NCBI GenBank assembly: GCA_009738435.1
Contig: CP046522.1
Span: 1,271,249 to 1,335,248, forward strand
DNA: 64,000 nt
Direction of reading: 5' to 3'
DNA from: Clostridium bovifaecis
GTDB taxonomy: Bacteria > Bacillota > Clostridia > Clostridiales > Clostridiaceae
Of the stretch, positions 43,717-53,045 are shown in pieces. Under the pieces are notes generated by a model, which did not search any database, was not told the DNA's origin, and saw only the letters and a program-made list of their open reading frames with translations. Each line of letters starts with the position of its first letter. Position 1 is the stretch's first letter. The translations under genes and the position numbers were made by a program.

Positions 43717-45150
43717 GTGAGCAGTATCAACCTAACAACAGATCATAAACGTTATTATGTGAAAATCAAGTCGGGCGAAAAAGTAGCCTATGGTTTCTGG
43801 GGATTCGGCAGTGATTTGGTATTTCAGACGATTACTATTTATCTTACTTTTTTTTACACTGATATCTTTGGTATCTCTCCAGCACAGGTTACAGCACTGT
43901 TCCTTGTAGCTCGTATATGGGATGCCATTAACGATCCGTTAATGGGAGCAATTTGCGAGAAACTTCACTTTAAGATGGGTAAATATCGTTCATGGATGTT
44001 TTATTTGGCGATTCCATACGGTATTTCCACTATCCTTCTTTTTACTACACCAAATTCACCGGCGGTTAAAGTTGTATTTGCATGGGTTACTTATATCGCA
44101 TTTGGAATGTTATTTACCGGGATGATTATTCCGGCGACTTCACTATCATCTTCGATGACGCAGGATCCTGTAGAGAGAACATCTTTGAACTCGTTTAGAA
44201 TGTTCTGTTCTCAACTTGGTGGAGTTGGATGTTCTATACTTGTCCCTTATTTGTCAACTCACCTTGGTTCCACTCCTAAGCAGGGCTATCAGTTTGCTAT
44301 GGCAATTCTTGCAATTATTATGGCTATTTCCTTTATGGTTGCTGCTAAGGTGTGTCAGGAACGTGTTCCTGAGACTAACAGTGAAGAGCCATTCAGATTT
44401 AGGGATGTTTTTGAGCAGTTCACTAAAAACAAACCACTATTATTTGTATTCGTTTTATACTTAGCCGCATATACCTTTAATATTATGGTAAGCTCTGTTG
44501 GTACTTATTTCGTTACGTATAATATGAAACGTGGTGATCTACTCGGCACGTGGTCTTTAACACAGACATTGCCGTCCATTTTTCCACTATTGTTTGTACC
44601 TGCAATGGTCAGGAGAATAGGTAAGAAAAAAGTTGCTTTGCTAGGCGCTGCTATTTCTTTAATAGGTATGTTGATGTTCTTTTTCTCTCCAGATACAGCA
44701 TTTACTTGGCTCTTTATAGGTAAGGGAATTGGTTCTTTTGGTTACGGAATTGAATTAGGTATTCTGTGGTCTATTTTACCAGATACTGTTGAATATGGAG
44801 AGTATATTACTGGAAGACGGTGTGCTGGAGTCGTTTATTCGCTAGCAAGTTTGTCTATTAAAATTTCGCTAACTATCGCTGGGATCGTTCCAACGATAGT
44901 GCTAGATGCCGTTAATTATGTTCCAAATGGTGTGCAGACAGAGAGTTGTTTGACCGCAATTAGATTTCTGAACTCCTTGATTCCCGCAATCTTCTTACTA
45001 ATTGGTATTATTGTATTTTCGAGGTACTCACTAACTGAGAAAAGATTTGAGGAAATCGTTGTTGAGTTGACAAAGCGCAGAAATGAGGCTGCAGATAAAG
45101 GAGTTACTGTTAAGTTAACATCACAAACAAATGCTTCTGTAGATAAATAG
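43717..45150 (+). CDS. Glycoside-pentoside-hexuronide (GPH) family sugar:cation symporter
   Basis: 477 residues with about 12 hydrophobic helices. Family features are the N-terminal KVAYGFWGFGSDLVFQT, ARIWDAINDPLMGAI, DPVERTSLNSFR and the late ILWSILPDTVEYGEY. Such carriers import sugars, glycosides or uronates with Na+ or H+. It is the only transporter in the locus, so the substrate enters unphosphorylated. It starts at GTG 43717 behind AGGGGG. Confidence 0.9.
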   Translation: MSSINLTTDHKRYYVKIKSGEKVAYGFWGFGSDLVFQTITIYLTFFYTDIFGISPAQVTALFLVARIWDAINDPLMGAICEKLHFKMGKYRSWMFYLAIPYGISTILLFTTPNSPAVKVVFAWVTYIAFGMLFTGMIIPATSLSSSMTQDPVERTSLNSFRMFCSQLGGVGCSILVPYLSTHLGSTPKQGYQFAMAILAIIMAISFMVAAKVCQERVPETNSEEPFRFRDVFEQFTKNKPLLFVFVLYLAAYTFNIMVSSVGTYFVTYNMKRGDLLGTWSLTQTLPSIFPLLFVPAMVRRIGKKKVALLGAAISLIGMLMFFFSPDTAFTWLFIGKGIGSFGYGIELGILWSILPDTVEYGEYITGRRCAGVVYSLASLSIKISLTIAGIVPTIVLDAVNYVPNGVQTESCLTAIRFLNSLIPAIFLLIGIIVFSRYSLTEKRFEEIVVELTKRRNEAADKGVTVKLTSQTNASVDK

Positions 45151-45301
45151 ATTTGTATAGTTCTATGAATTTAAAGTCTAATTTAATACACAGGTGACTC
45201 AGTAAGAGGGAGTATGCATAATGAATATATTATCAGTCATCAAAATAAATAGTATAAAGAAATTGTAATAAATCAAAACAGTGGAGGAAGGTGTTTTATG
45301 A

Positions 45302-46408
45302 ATGATGACGCAGATACTTGGATGTTGTAATCGCTATGTACAAGGCTATGGCGAAATCAAAAGGTTGAAAAGCTATGTAAGTTGGATGGGCAGGAGTTTT
45401 TTGGTGATTGCGAGTAAAAACCGTTTGAGAGATTTAAAAAATACAATCGCAGAAGCAATGGATGGCTTGAAAGTTACTTTCGTACAGTTTGATGGCCAGT
45501 GCAGCTGGGAGGAAATTCATAAAATTGTTGCGGTTGCTAGTAACTGCGGCGCTGAAGCGATAATCGGTGTCGGCGGTGGTAAGGTTGCAGATACTGCCAA
45601 GGTCGTTGCAAATAAATGTGGTGCACGTGTAATTATTGTTCCCACAATTTCGGCCAGTGATGCGTCAACAAGCTCAGTTTCTCTAGTTTACCAGGACAAC
45701 GGTACTATTGAAGATGTTATTGCTTTTCCTGTAAGTCCAGAGTTAGTTTTAGTGGATACTGAAATCTTAATTCATGCACCTGTTCGTCTGTTTGTCGCAG
45801 GAATGGGTGACGCGCTTTCTACGTACATTGGTGGAAAGGTATGTCAGGAACATTATTTTGACAATCACTTCAATGCAAAGGGTACTCATACAGCACTGGC
45901 AGTGGCTAAGCTTTCCTATGACATGTTGATGAAATACGGTGTTCAGGCGAAAAAGGCTGCTGAGCAAAAGGTTATTACAGATGCTTTCAATGCAATCACT
46001 GAAGTTAATATTCTGATGAGTGGTATGGGATTTGAAAACAACGGTAGTGCCTCCGATCACTGTTTCTACTTTGGTACATTGGCGCTAACTGAGAGAGAAG
46101 AATATGTATATCATGGTGAAGGAGTCGCATTCTCTACTTGCTGCCAGCTTGTGATGCAAGGCGCATCAAATGAGGAACTCGATGAAGTTTATCAATTCTG
46201 TTTAAATGTAGGTTTACCTGTCACATTTGATGATATGCATCTAAGTAATCTTACCGAGGAAGAATTCGATATCATGACTAAGGCGGTACTAAAAGAGAAC
46301 TTTATTCATCATCATCCATTTGAAGTAACTTATGAAATGGTTTATGGCGCATATAAAACAGCAGATGCAATAGGTAATATGTATAAAAAAGGTGGAAGCT
46401 TGATTTAA
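45302..46408 (+). CDS. gldA: Glycerol dehydrogenase-like iron/zinc alcohol dehydrogenase
   Basis: 368 residues. The Rossmann-like N-domain has AIIGVGGGKVADTAK and IIVPTISASDASTSS; the metal-binding C-domain has VAGMGDALSTYIGGK and the histidines in YVYHGEGVAFS. This is the GldA branch of group III dehydrogenases, which interconvert glycerol and dihydroxyacetone or related triols and ketoses. It starts at ATG 45302 behind GGAGGAAGGTG; an ATG at 45298 is out of frame. Confidence 0.88.
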   Translation: MMTQILGCCNRYVQGYGEIKRLKSYVSWMGRSFLVIASKNRLRDLKNTIAEAMDGLKVTFVQFDGQCSWEEIHKIVAVASNCGAEAIIGVGGGKVADTAKVVANKCGARVIIVPTISASDASTSSVSLVYQDNGTIEDVIAFPVSPELVLVDTEILIHAPVRLFVAGMGDALSTYIGGKVCQEHYFDNHFNAKGTHTALAVAKLSYDMLMKYGVQAKKAAEQKVITDAFNAITEVNILMSGMGFENNGSASDHCFYFGTLALTEREEYVYHGEGVAFSTCCQLVMQGASNEELDEVYQFCLNVGLPVTFDDMHLSNLTEEEFDIMTKAVLKENFIHHHPFEVTYEMVYGAYKTADAIGNMYKKGGSLI

Positions 46409-46411
46409 TGA

Positions 46412-46464
46412 AAATGATTTGTTGTATGAGGAATATAGTAGATTTTTCATGCAGCAAATCATTT
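46412..46464 (+). terminator. Probable terminator after the gldA-like gene
   Basis: AAATGATTTGTTGTATGA and TCATGCAGCAAATCATTT pair over about 18 bp with two G-T pairs, three bases after the stop. No T-run follows, so it is a likely but imperfect terminator. Confidence 0.5.
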
Positions 46465-46582
46465 CCAGAGTATACAAGATTGAATAGTGAAAGGATACGA
46501 TAATGTTATAAATTAGGGTTTGAATTTTTTATCGTATAACGTCTTTACGTATTACAAATAGATGACAAGTTATAAAATGAAA

Positions 46583-46627
46583 TGATTTAAAAGGGCAAAT
46601 ATAGATGCTAATAGATCTTTTTAAGTC
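46583..46627. promoter_or_regulatory. Second copy of the candidate AraC operator
   Basis: TGATTTAAAAGGGC (46583-46596) and a degenerate partner ending in TTTTTAAGTCA (to 46627) repeat the spacing and order of 41315-41359, including TAGAT between the arms and TTGAT after them. It lies about 217 bp before the second dehydrogenase gene in a gap of 435 bp, marking a second AraC-controlled transcript. Confidence 0.6.
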
Positions 46628-46843
46628 ATTGATAAACAGAAAAGAAAGACATAAAATAGTTTATACAATATAAATCCATTAATGGGTGTTAATTGAAAAT
46701 TCAAAGATACTATTGAAGAATAGTCAAAGCTTAAGAAATATTAAGTATAGGATTTATGTGTTGTGGTTCGAATTATGGCTTAAAGGTTTTGATAAAGAAA
46801 ATGTTCAAAAGTAAACATCAAAATTTTAAGGAGGAGATTCATT

Positions 46844-47887
46844 ATGAAAGTTATTTCTGCAATTAAAATTGGTAACATGAAGGATCCTGACGATTCAAAG
46901 CGCGGTAAAGTTGGTGTATTAGACATGCCTGTGCCATCCCTAGATGACGAAGATGTAAAAATAAAGGTTGCATACTGTTCAATATGTGGTTCCGACCCAC
47001 ATTTGGTTGGAGGTATTTTTGGTTGGGATCCTCCATTTGGATTAGGACATGAGTTATCAGGTACAATAGTTGAGTTAGGTAAGAAGGCTACTAAAAAAGG
47101 CTTGAAGGTTGGAGATAAAGTTGCAGGAAACTTCTTGCAGTTCTGTGGAACTTGCTATTATTGTCGTAATGGACAAGAACAGTTCTGTGAACATACGCGC
47201 AATGAGCCTGGTATGGCAGAATATGTTGTCTGGCATGAATCACAAGTGTGCAAGATTCCTGACAACGTTTCTTTAGAAGAGGCATGTCTTTTAGAGCCTG
47301 TATCAATCGCAGTTCGTATTATGGATAAAACTAATATGAAAATGGGACAGAGGGTGGCAGTTTCAGGTGGAGGTCCTATTGGACTACTTACATTGCAAAT
47401 GCTCAAAATGTTTGGAGCTACTTCCCTTACAATGATTGAGCCAATTGCTGAAAGACAGGAACTGGCTTGTGAATTTGGAGCAGATTATATTATAAATCCA
47501 ATTATTCAAAATGTTGAAGAGGAGGCAAAGAAGATTACAGATGGGTTAGGGTTTGATATTGTTATTGAAGTATCAGGCTCAACAAAAGCAGCGCCTGCAG
47601 CTTGTGAAATAGCAGCTAAAGGAGGCACAGTTCTTTACATTGCTATGTTCCCTAAGGATTATGAAATGCCTTTAAATCTTTATGAGAAATGCTATTCGAA
47701 GGAACTTACTATTTCAGGCACATATGTTGCTCCTTACGCATTTCCACGTGCAGTGCAAATTCTGCCTAGAATGAATCTTAAAAAGTTTACTAACAAGATT
47801 TTTACAATTGACCAAGCAGAAGAAGCTTTTAAAGCGCAACTTTCAGGAAAATATCCAAAGATACTTATTAAGTGTAACGATTTTTAA
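46844..47887 (+). CDS. Second zinc-dependent medium-chain dehydrogenase
   Basis: 347 residues. Catalytic zinc in CSICGSDPH and LGHELSG; structural zinc CGTCYYCRNGQEQFC; NAD motif VSGGGPIGLLTL. It is related to the first dehydrogenase (41661), sharing the C-terminal EMPLNLY and YPKIL segments, but is clearly diverged, so the two probably oxidise different carbons of one substrate or two related substrates. ATG 46844 behind AAGGAGGAG. First gene of the second transcript. Confidence 0.88.
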   Translation: MKVISAIKIGNMKDPDDSKRGKVGVLDMPVPSLDDEDVKIKVAYCSICGSDPHLVGGIFGWDPPFGLGHELSGTIVELGKKATKKGLKVGDKVAGNFLQFCGTCYYCRNGQEQFCEHTRNEPGMAEYVVWHESQVCKIPDNVSLEEACLLEPVSIAVRIMDKTNMKMGQRVAVSGGGPIGLLTLQMLKMFGATSLTMIEPIAERQELACEFGADYIINPIIQNVEEEAKKITDGLGFDIVIEVSGSTKAAPAACEIAAKGGTVLYIAMFPKDYEMPLNLYEKCYSKELTISGTYVAPYAFPRAVQILPRMNLKKFTNKIFTIDQAEEAFKAQLSGKYPKILIKCNDF

Positions 47888-47921
47888 ATAAAATTTTATT
47901 TTCAAAAAGGGGGTAAACAAT

Positions 47922-48791
47922 ATGTATAAATACAATATTGACATAGAAATGGTCAAGGAACTTGAGGATAAATGTGTAGAAATTAGAAAGAACTTAGTTA
48001 ATTTTATATATCATATAGGTATGGGACATTTAGGCGGAGAGCTTTCTATGGTCGAAATGGCAGTTGCTTTATATTACAAATACATGAAATATGACCCTAA
48101 GAACCCTAAGTGGGAAGAGCGCGATAGGTTAGTTCTAAGTAAAGGTCACTGCAGTGAAACCCTTTATACAATTTTTTCAGACCTTGGAATGTATACTATG
48201 GATTACATGATTGAGCACTTTGAAACTCTTGATACTGCTAAATTTGGTATGCACTCTAATAGAAAATACGTACCAGCAATCGAAGTATCGGCAGGCTCAT
48301 TAGGCCATGGTTTGCCAATAGCCGTTGGTTTAGCGCTTGGTGCCAGAAAGCAAAAGAAAAGCTGGAGAACCTTCGTTATTGTCGGAGATGGCGAGATGGA
48401 CGAAGGTACAAACTGGGAGGCTATAATGGCAGCAGGTCACTATAAGCTTGGCAACCTTGTTGCAATTGTAGATAAAAATCAGTTACAGATGACAGGACCT
48501 ACAGCCAATGTTATGAATCTTGATCCATTAGACAAGAAGCTAGAGGCATTTGGATGGGATGTTAGAGAAATTGACGGTAACGATATGTACTCAGTTTGTG
48601 AGGCATTACAGTCACTTCCACCTGCTGACCCTTACGTTCGCAGAAAACCAATATTTATTATCTCTAATACTACTAAAGGTAAAGGTGTTGACTTCATGGA
48701 AGGTAACGTAAAGTGGCATGGCGGCGGTATTGCTAAGGAACAGTTAGAAGAAGCATTAGTTAGTATAGAGAAGAATAGGAAGGTGAGATAA
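47922..48791 (+). CDS. Transketolase, N-terminal subunit
   Basis: 289 residues covering the thiamine-pyrophosphate-binding half: GMGHLGGELSMVEMAVALYY, LSKGHCSETLYTIF, SAGSLGHGLPIAVGLA, and the TPP/Mg motif GDGEMDEG...N with VAIVDKNQLQ. Split transketolases like this act with the C-terminal subunit encoded two bases downstream. It moves two-carbon units between ketoses and aldoses. ATG 47922 behind AAGGGGGT. Confidence 0.93.
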   Translation: MYKYNIDIEMVKELEDKCVEIRKNLVNFIYHIGMGHLGGELSMVEMAVALYYKYMKYDPKNPKWEERDRLVLSKGHCSETLYTIFSDLGMYTMDYMIEHFETLDTAKFGMHSNRKYVPAIEVSAGSLGHGLPIAVGLALGARKQKKSWRTFVIVGDGEMDEGTNWEAIMAAGHYKLGNLVAIVDKNQLQMTGPTANVMNLDPLDKKLEAFGWDVREIDGNDMYSVCEALQSLPPADPYVRRKPIFIISNTTKGKGVDFMEGNVKWHGGGIAKEQLEEALVSIEKNRKVR

Positions 48792-48793
48792 TT

Positions 48794-49762
48794 ATGGCAG
48801 TAAACACTACTTTTGATTTTGATCAAATGTTATCTAACGCGCGTGAGGCGTATGGTGAAGAATTAATGAAAATGGCAGACGAAGGATTAGATTTCGTATT
48901 CACATATAGTGATAATGTTGCTCCATCTTCTGCTACTGGTAAGTTTCTTAAGAAATATCCTGATCGCTGCTTTAATTTTGGTATTGCAGAACCAAATCAA
49001 GTTGGTGCATCAGCAGGACTTGCATTATCAGGTCAAATAGTATTTGCACAGGTTTTTGGTCCATTTTTACCACTTAGAGCTGCAGATCAGATACACACAG
49101 ATATTGCCTATAATGATGTTCCTGTAAGGCTTATTGGAACTCATGCAGGTGTTACAGCAGGAGGTGGTCCTACTCATAACGATATTGCAGATCTTGCTTT
49201 ATACAGAGCCATTCCTAACCTTACCATCGTTGTCCCTGCTGATGCGGGACAATGCATAAAAACCGTAAGGGCCTCAATGACATATCCTGGTCCAATGATT
49301 ATTCGTATCGCACGTGGAGCCGAACCTAATGTTTATATGGACGATAATTATGAGTTTGAAATTGGTAAGGCTATAACTGTTAAAGAGGGTAATGACCTTA
49401 CAATTATCAGTGCAGGAAGCAGTGTTTATTGGTCAATGATGAGTGCAAAAGAACTTGCTAAAAAGGGTATAAATGCCCGTGTTATTGATATGCATACTAT
49501 AAAGCCGCTTGATAAAAATATGATTCTTAAATGTGCAAACGAAACGGGGTGTGTTGTTACAGTTGAGGAACATAGTATAAACGGAGGGCTTGGTTCAGCA
49601 GTTGCTGAGATGCTTGCTGAGGCAAGCTTTGGGGGTAAGTTTAAAAGAATAGGTTTGCCAGACAAATTTGCCGTTCTTGGAGATCCAATGAAGGTTTATA
49701 AGTACTATGGCATGGATCCAGAAGGTATTGCGAAGACAATTTGTGAGTTAATGGGTAAATAA
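48794..49762 (+). CDS. Transketolase, C-terminal subunit
   Basis: 322 residues with the pyrimidine-binding domain (RCFNFGIAEPNQVGASAGLA, IGTHAGVTAGGGPTHND) and the C-terminal domain (VVTVEEHSINGGLGSAVAE). It completes the split enzyme with the preceding gene. ATG 48794 behind GGAAGGTGAG. No sugar kinase or isomerase is present nearby, so its sugar phosphate must come from elsewhere or the substrate is unusual. Confidence 0.93.
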   Translation: MAVNTTFDFDQMLSNAREAYGEELMKMADEGLDFVFTYSDNVAPSSATGKFLKKYPDRCFNFGIAEPNQVGASAGLALSGQIVFAQVFGPFLPLRAADQIHTDIAYNDVPVRLIGTHAGVTAGGGPTHNDIADLALYRAIPNLTIVVPADAGQCIKTVRASMTYPGPMIIRIARGAEPNVYMDDNYEFEIGKAITVKEGNDLTIISAGSSVYWSMMSAKELAKKGINARVIDMHTIKPLDKNMILKCANETGCVVTVEEHSINGGLGSAVAEMLAEASFGGKFKRIGLPDKFAVLGDPMKVYKYYGMDPEGIAKTICELMGK

Positions 49763-49843
49763 AGTAATACAACTATTATCTTATGAGCCGACATAGAATA
49801 ACTTTATTGTCGGCTACATTTTTTAGCAATAGGGGGAAAGATT

Positions 49844-50629
49844 ATGGTAGAGCAGCTTCGGGAGTTTTCAATGGATTTTTTTAGCTTAAAGGGTAAAGTT
49901 GCAATTGTTACAGGAGCAAATCAGGGACTAGGAATGGCATATGCTATGGCCTTTGCTAAAGCAGGTGCAGATCTTTTTATACCTCATTTTACAGATGATA
50001 TTTCTGAAATAAAAGAATTGATCGAAAGTGTGGGGAGGAAAGTTGCCTTTATTAAGGGAGACCTCACTGACAATAACTATGTTGATGCTATGGTTGAGGC
50101 ATGCATGAAGGAATATGGGCGTATTGATATTTTAGTGAATAATGCAGGAGGTAGTATCTTTGGAGACTTTGACACATATCCTGACGAGGCTTGGAAAAAG
50201 ATTATAGATCTTAATCTAAATTCTGTTTATTATGTAAGTAAGAGGGTTGCATCCATTATGAAGAAGCAAAAAAGCGGGAAGATTATAAATGTGGGATCAG
50301 CACTATCTTTTACTGCAGATAAACGTTGTCCTCCATATACATCAACAAAACATGCTATTGTAGGGTTAACTCGTGTTTTTGCAAATGAGCTTGGTGATTC
50401 TAATATTCAGACCAATGCTATTGCACCAGGCTTTCTTGCAACAGAAGTCAATCGAGAGCTTCGCGCTGACCCTGCCTTCTATAACAAAATTACAAACCGT
50501 ATACCTTGTGGACGATGGGGAGAGTTACAGGATTTAATGGGTGCCGTAGTATTCCTTGCTAGTCGTGCTTCAGATTATATAAATGGATGGACAATTAGTA
50601 TAGACGGAGGTTTTACAACTACTCTGTAA
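49844..50629 (+). CDS. Short-chain dehydrogenase/reductase (gluconate 5-dehydrogenase-like)
   Basis: 261 residues of classical SDR type: TGANQGLG cofactor loop, NNAGG, catalytic Ser in VGSALSFT, YTSTK (Tyr-x3-Lys), and AIAPGFLATEVNRELR. The sequence is near the KduD/gluconate 5-dehydrogenase group, suggesting a keto-sugar or keto-sugar-acid substrate. ATG 49844 behind AGGGGGAAAG. It is 81 bp after the transketolase gene and is followed by a terminator. Confidence 0.88.
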   Translation: MVEQLREFSMDFFSLKGKVAIVTGANQGLGMAYAMAFAKAGADLFIPHFTDDISEIKELIESVGRKVAFIKGDLTDNNYVDAMVEACMKEYGRIDILVNNAGGSIFGDFDTYPDEAWKKIIDLNLNSVYYVSKRVASIMKKQKSGKIINVGSALSFTADKRCPPYTSTKHAIVGLTRVFANELGDSNIQTNAIAPGFLATEVNRELRADPAFYNKITNRIPCGRWGELQDLMGAVVFLASRASDYINGWTISIDGGFTTTL

Positions 50630-50640
50630 TAAGGGTTAAA

Positions 50641-50691
50641 AAATATTAATGCGTTGGTTAAAAATAAACAAATTTTAATCAACGTATTTTT
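50641..50691 (+). terminator. Terminator after the SDR gene
   Basis: CGTTGGTTAAAA (50652-50663) pairs with TTTTAATCAACG (50673-50684), one G-T pair, and is followed by TATTTTT. It ends the sugar/polyol operon. Confidence 0.75.
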
Positions 50692-50810
50692 AAATAGCTA
50701 CTTGATTTTGTTAGCGGAAATCAACATAGCATTTATCAATTCGAAAAGATTATCCAAAGTGGGGAGAGAATGCGATTATATATAATAGTAGCGTGGGGAG
50801 GATAAGTACT

Positions 50811-52696
50811 ATGATAAAAGGCGGATATATGGGTAAGGTTTTAAGGATTAATCTTACTACTAAGAAAATTATCACTGAAGAGCTTCCAGAACAAACGGCA
50901 AAGGATTTTATAGGGGGAGCAGGATTTGGAATAAAATATTTATTTGATGAAGTTTCGGGAGACGTAGATCCCTTAGGAGAAGAAAATAAATTAATCTTTG
51001 CACCTGGACCATTAAGCGGTACATCAGCTCCATGTGCAAGTAGGATAGCAGTTACAACTAAATCTCCTTTAACAGGGGCGGTTGGAATGTCCTTATCAGG
51101 GGGATACTTCCCTGTTGAATTAAAATTTGCAGGATATGATATCCTCATTATTGAAGGAAGATCAGAAGAACCAGTCTATCTTTGGATTAAAGATGATATA
51201 GTCAGAATTCGCCCAGCGAAGAAGTTATGGGGAATGAATACTTTTGATACTCAAATTGTTATTAAGGACGAGTTAAATGAACAAAATGCTCGAATAGCAT
51301 GTATTGGACCTGCAGGAGAGAATTTAATAAAAATGGCATCTATTATTAACGAAAAAAGAGCCTTTGGACGTAAAGGTGTGGGGGCTGTTATGGGCTCTAA
51401 AAATCTTAAAGCAATAGCTGTCAGAGGAACTCAGAAAGTCACAATTGCAAAAGAAGAAGAGTTTAAACAAGCGAGATCTTTTATGCTATCAGCAATGAAA
51501 GAAAGCCCAGTTTTGTATCCTGAGTTTTCCAAGCTAGGAACTAACATGGTTGTAGAAGCAACTAGTGCTTTAGGTATATTCCCTTCTGAAAATTACCAAA
51601 CAACAGGAGAGAAAAGCTATGTTGAAGGTATTGGCGTCCAAGCTAATCAAGAGAGGGCTAAGGGTTCAGAACACTGTTACGGATGTCCTGTAGGATGCAG
51701 TCAGCTAAGGTTAGCTGGAGGAAATTCCAAATATATTGGTACTCTTTCTGATCCAGAATATGAAACCTATTATAGCTTTGGAGGACAGACTGGGGTTAAT
51801 GATCTAGATAGTATTATATTGCTAATGAATTATGCGACAAATTGGGGTTAGATACCATGTCTGCCGGTGTTACCATTGGTTTTGCCATGGAACTATTTGA
51901 AAAAGGAATTTTAACATTAGAAGATACAAAGGGAATTGAATTAAAGTTTGGAAATCATAAAGTTATGACAGATTTAATCACAGAAATTGCCTATAGGAAA
52001 GAAGGACTAGGTGCCTTATTATGCGATGGTACAAAAGTTCTTTCTGAAAAAATTGGTAGGGGCAGTGAAAAGTATGCTATGCATATTAAAGGATTGGAGT
52101 TTCCTGCATATGACCCTAGAGGGGCAAAAGCTCATGGTTTAAACTATGCAACTTCTTATACAGGAGCAGACCATAATAGAGGGTATGCGTTTCAGGAGAT
52201 ATTTGGAATATCGGTTCCGAAGGCATATGATAGATTTGCAGCAGAAGGTAAAGGCTGGTTAACAAAATGGAATCAAGATATTAGATGTGCAACAACGGAT
52301 TGTCCTACAATGTGCGGCTTTTTGATGGATATGGCTTTACCTGCTGTAGCGCAAAAAAATACGGCAAATATGGTGAGTGCTGCAACGGGACTTGATTTAA
52401 CTTCAGAAGATGTAGAAATAATAGGGGAAAGAGTAAATAATTTGGCCAGAGTATTTAATATAACGGCAGGCTTTACTAGAGCTGATGACACATTCCCAGA
52501 AAGAATTTTAACAGAGCCTATCAAAGAAGGGGCTTCAAAAGGACATTATATTAGTAAGGATGAGTTAAAACTAATGCTTGATGAGTATTATACTGCTAGA
52601 AATTGGACTAGAGATGGCGTACCAACTAGAGAAAAGCTTATGGAATTAGGGTTAGAAAGTGCCATTGCTTCCTTAGAAAAATTGGGATTGGTTTAA
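50811..52696 (+). pseudogene. Aldehyde:ferredoxin oxidoreductase, tungsten/molybdopterin enzyme (apparent frameshift)
   Basis: About 628 residues with one A restored near 51841. The N-domain has GGYMGKVLRINLTTK, FIGGAGFGIKYLFDE and GPLSGTSAPCASR; the cluster ligands are CYGCPVGC and the later CPTMCGF; AFGRKGVGAVMGSKNLKAIA is typical of the family. It oxidises an aldehyde to the acid with ferredoxin. The break is at ACAAATTGGGGTTAG, where four A's instead of three give TKLGLDTMSAG. The start is ATG 50811, nine bases after GGGGAGG. A MoaD-like gene follows immediately. Confidence 0.88.
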
Positions 52697-52698
52697 AA

Positions 52699-53004
52699 AT
52701 GAAAAGACAAATAATGATTGAAATAAGAGTAAAGTCTATATTAGGAATGGTGGCGTTGATTGGAGGCTATAAGGAACAAATTATTAGAATCAAGGCAAAT
52801 TCAAGTATCTCGGATTTGTTAGATAAATTAATTGCTATGTACGGAGAAAATTTAAGAGATAAGCTATTTGAAGATGCTGAAAAAACAAGAAATGGTATTG
52901 CAATGTTTTTAAATGGAAGGAACATATTTGCTTTAGAAGGATTTAACACAAAATTAAATCAAGGAGATGAGTTTCTAATATTTCCGCCAGTTGGAGGAGG
53001 TTAA
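52699..53004 (+). CDS. MoaD/ThiS-family sulfur carrier protein
   Basis: 101 residues of the beta-grasp fold ending in FPPVGGG; the C-terminal Gly-Gly is the site of adenylation and thiocarboxylation. Middle motifs: FLNGRNI and LNQGDEFLIF. Such proteins often accompany aldehyde:ferredoxin oxidoreductases and are thought to serve their pterin cofactor. It begins two bases after that gene; an in-frame ATG at 52714 is an alternative start. Confidence 0.88.
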   Translation: MKRQIMIEIRVKSILGMVALIGGYKEQIIRIKANSSISDLLDKLIAMYGENLRDKLFEDAEKTRNGIAMFLNGRNIFALEGFNTKLNQGDEFLIFPPVGGG

Positions 53005-53045
53005 AAAATAAAAATAATCTTCTTAATAGTAAGTAGGTGAAATAA

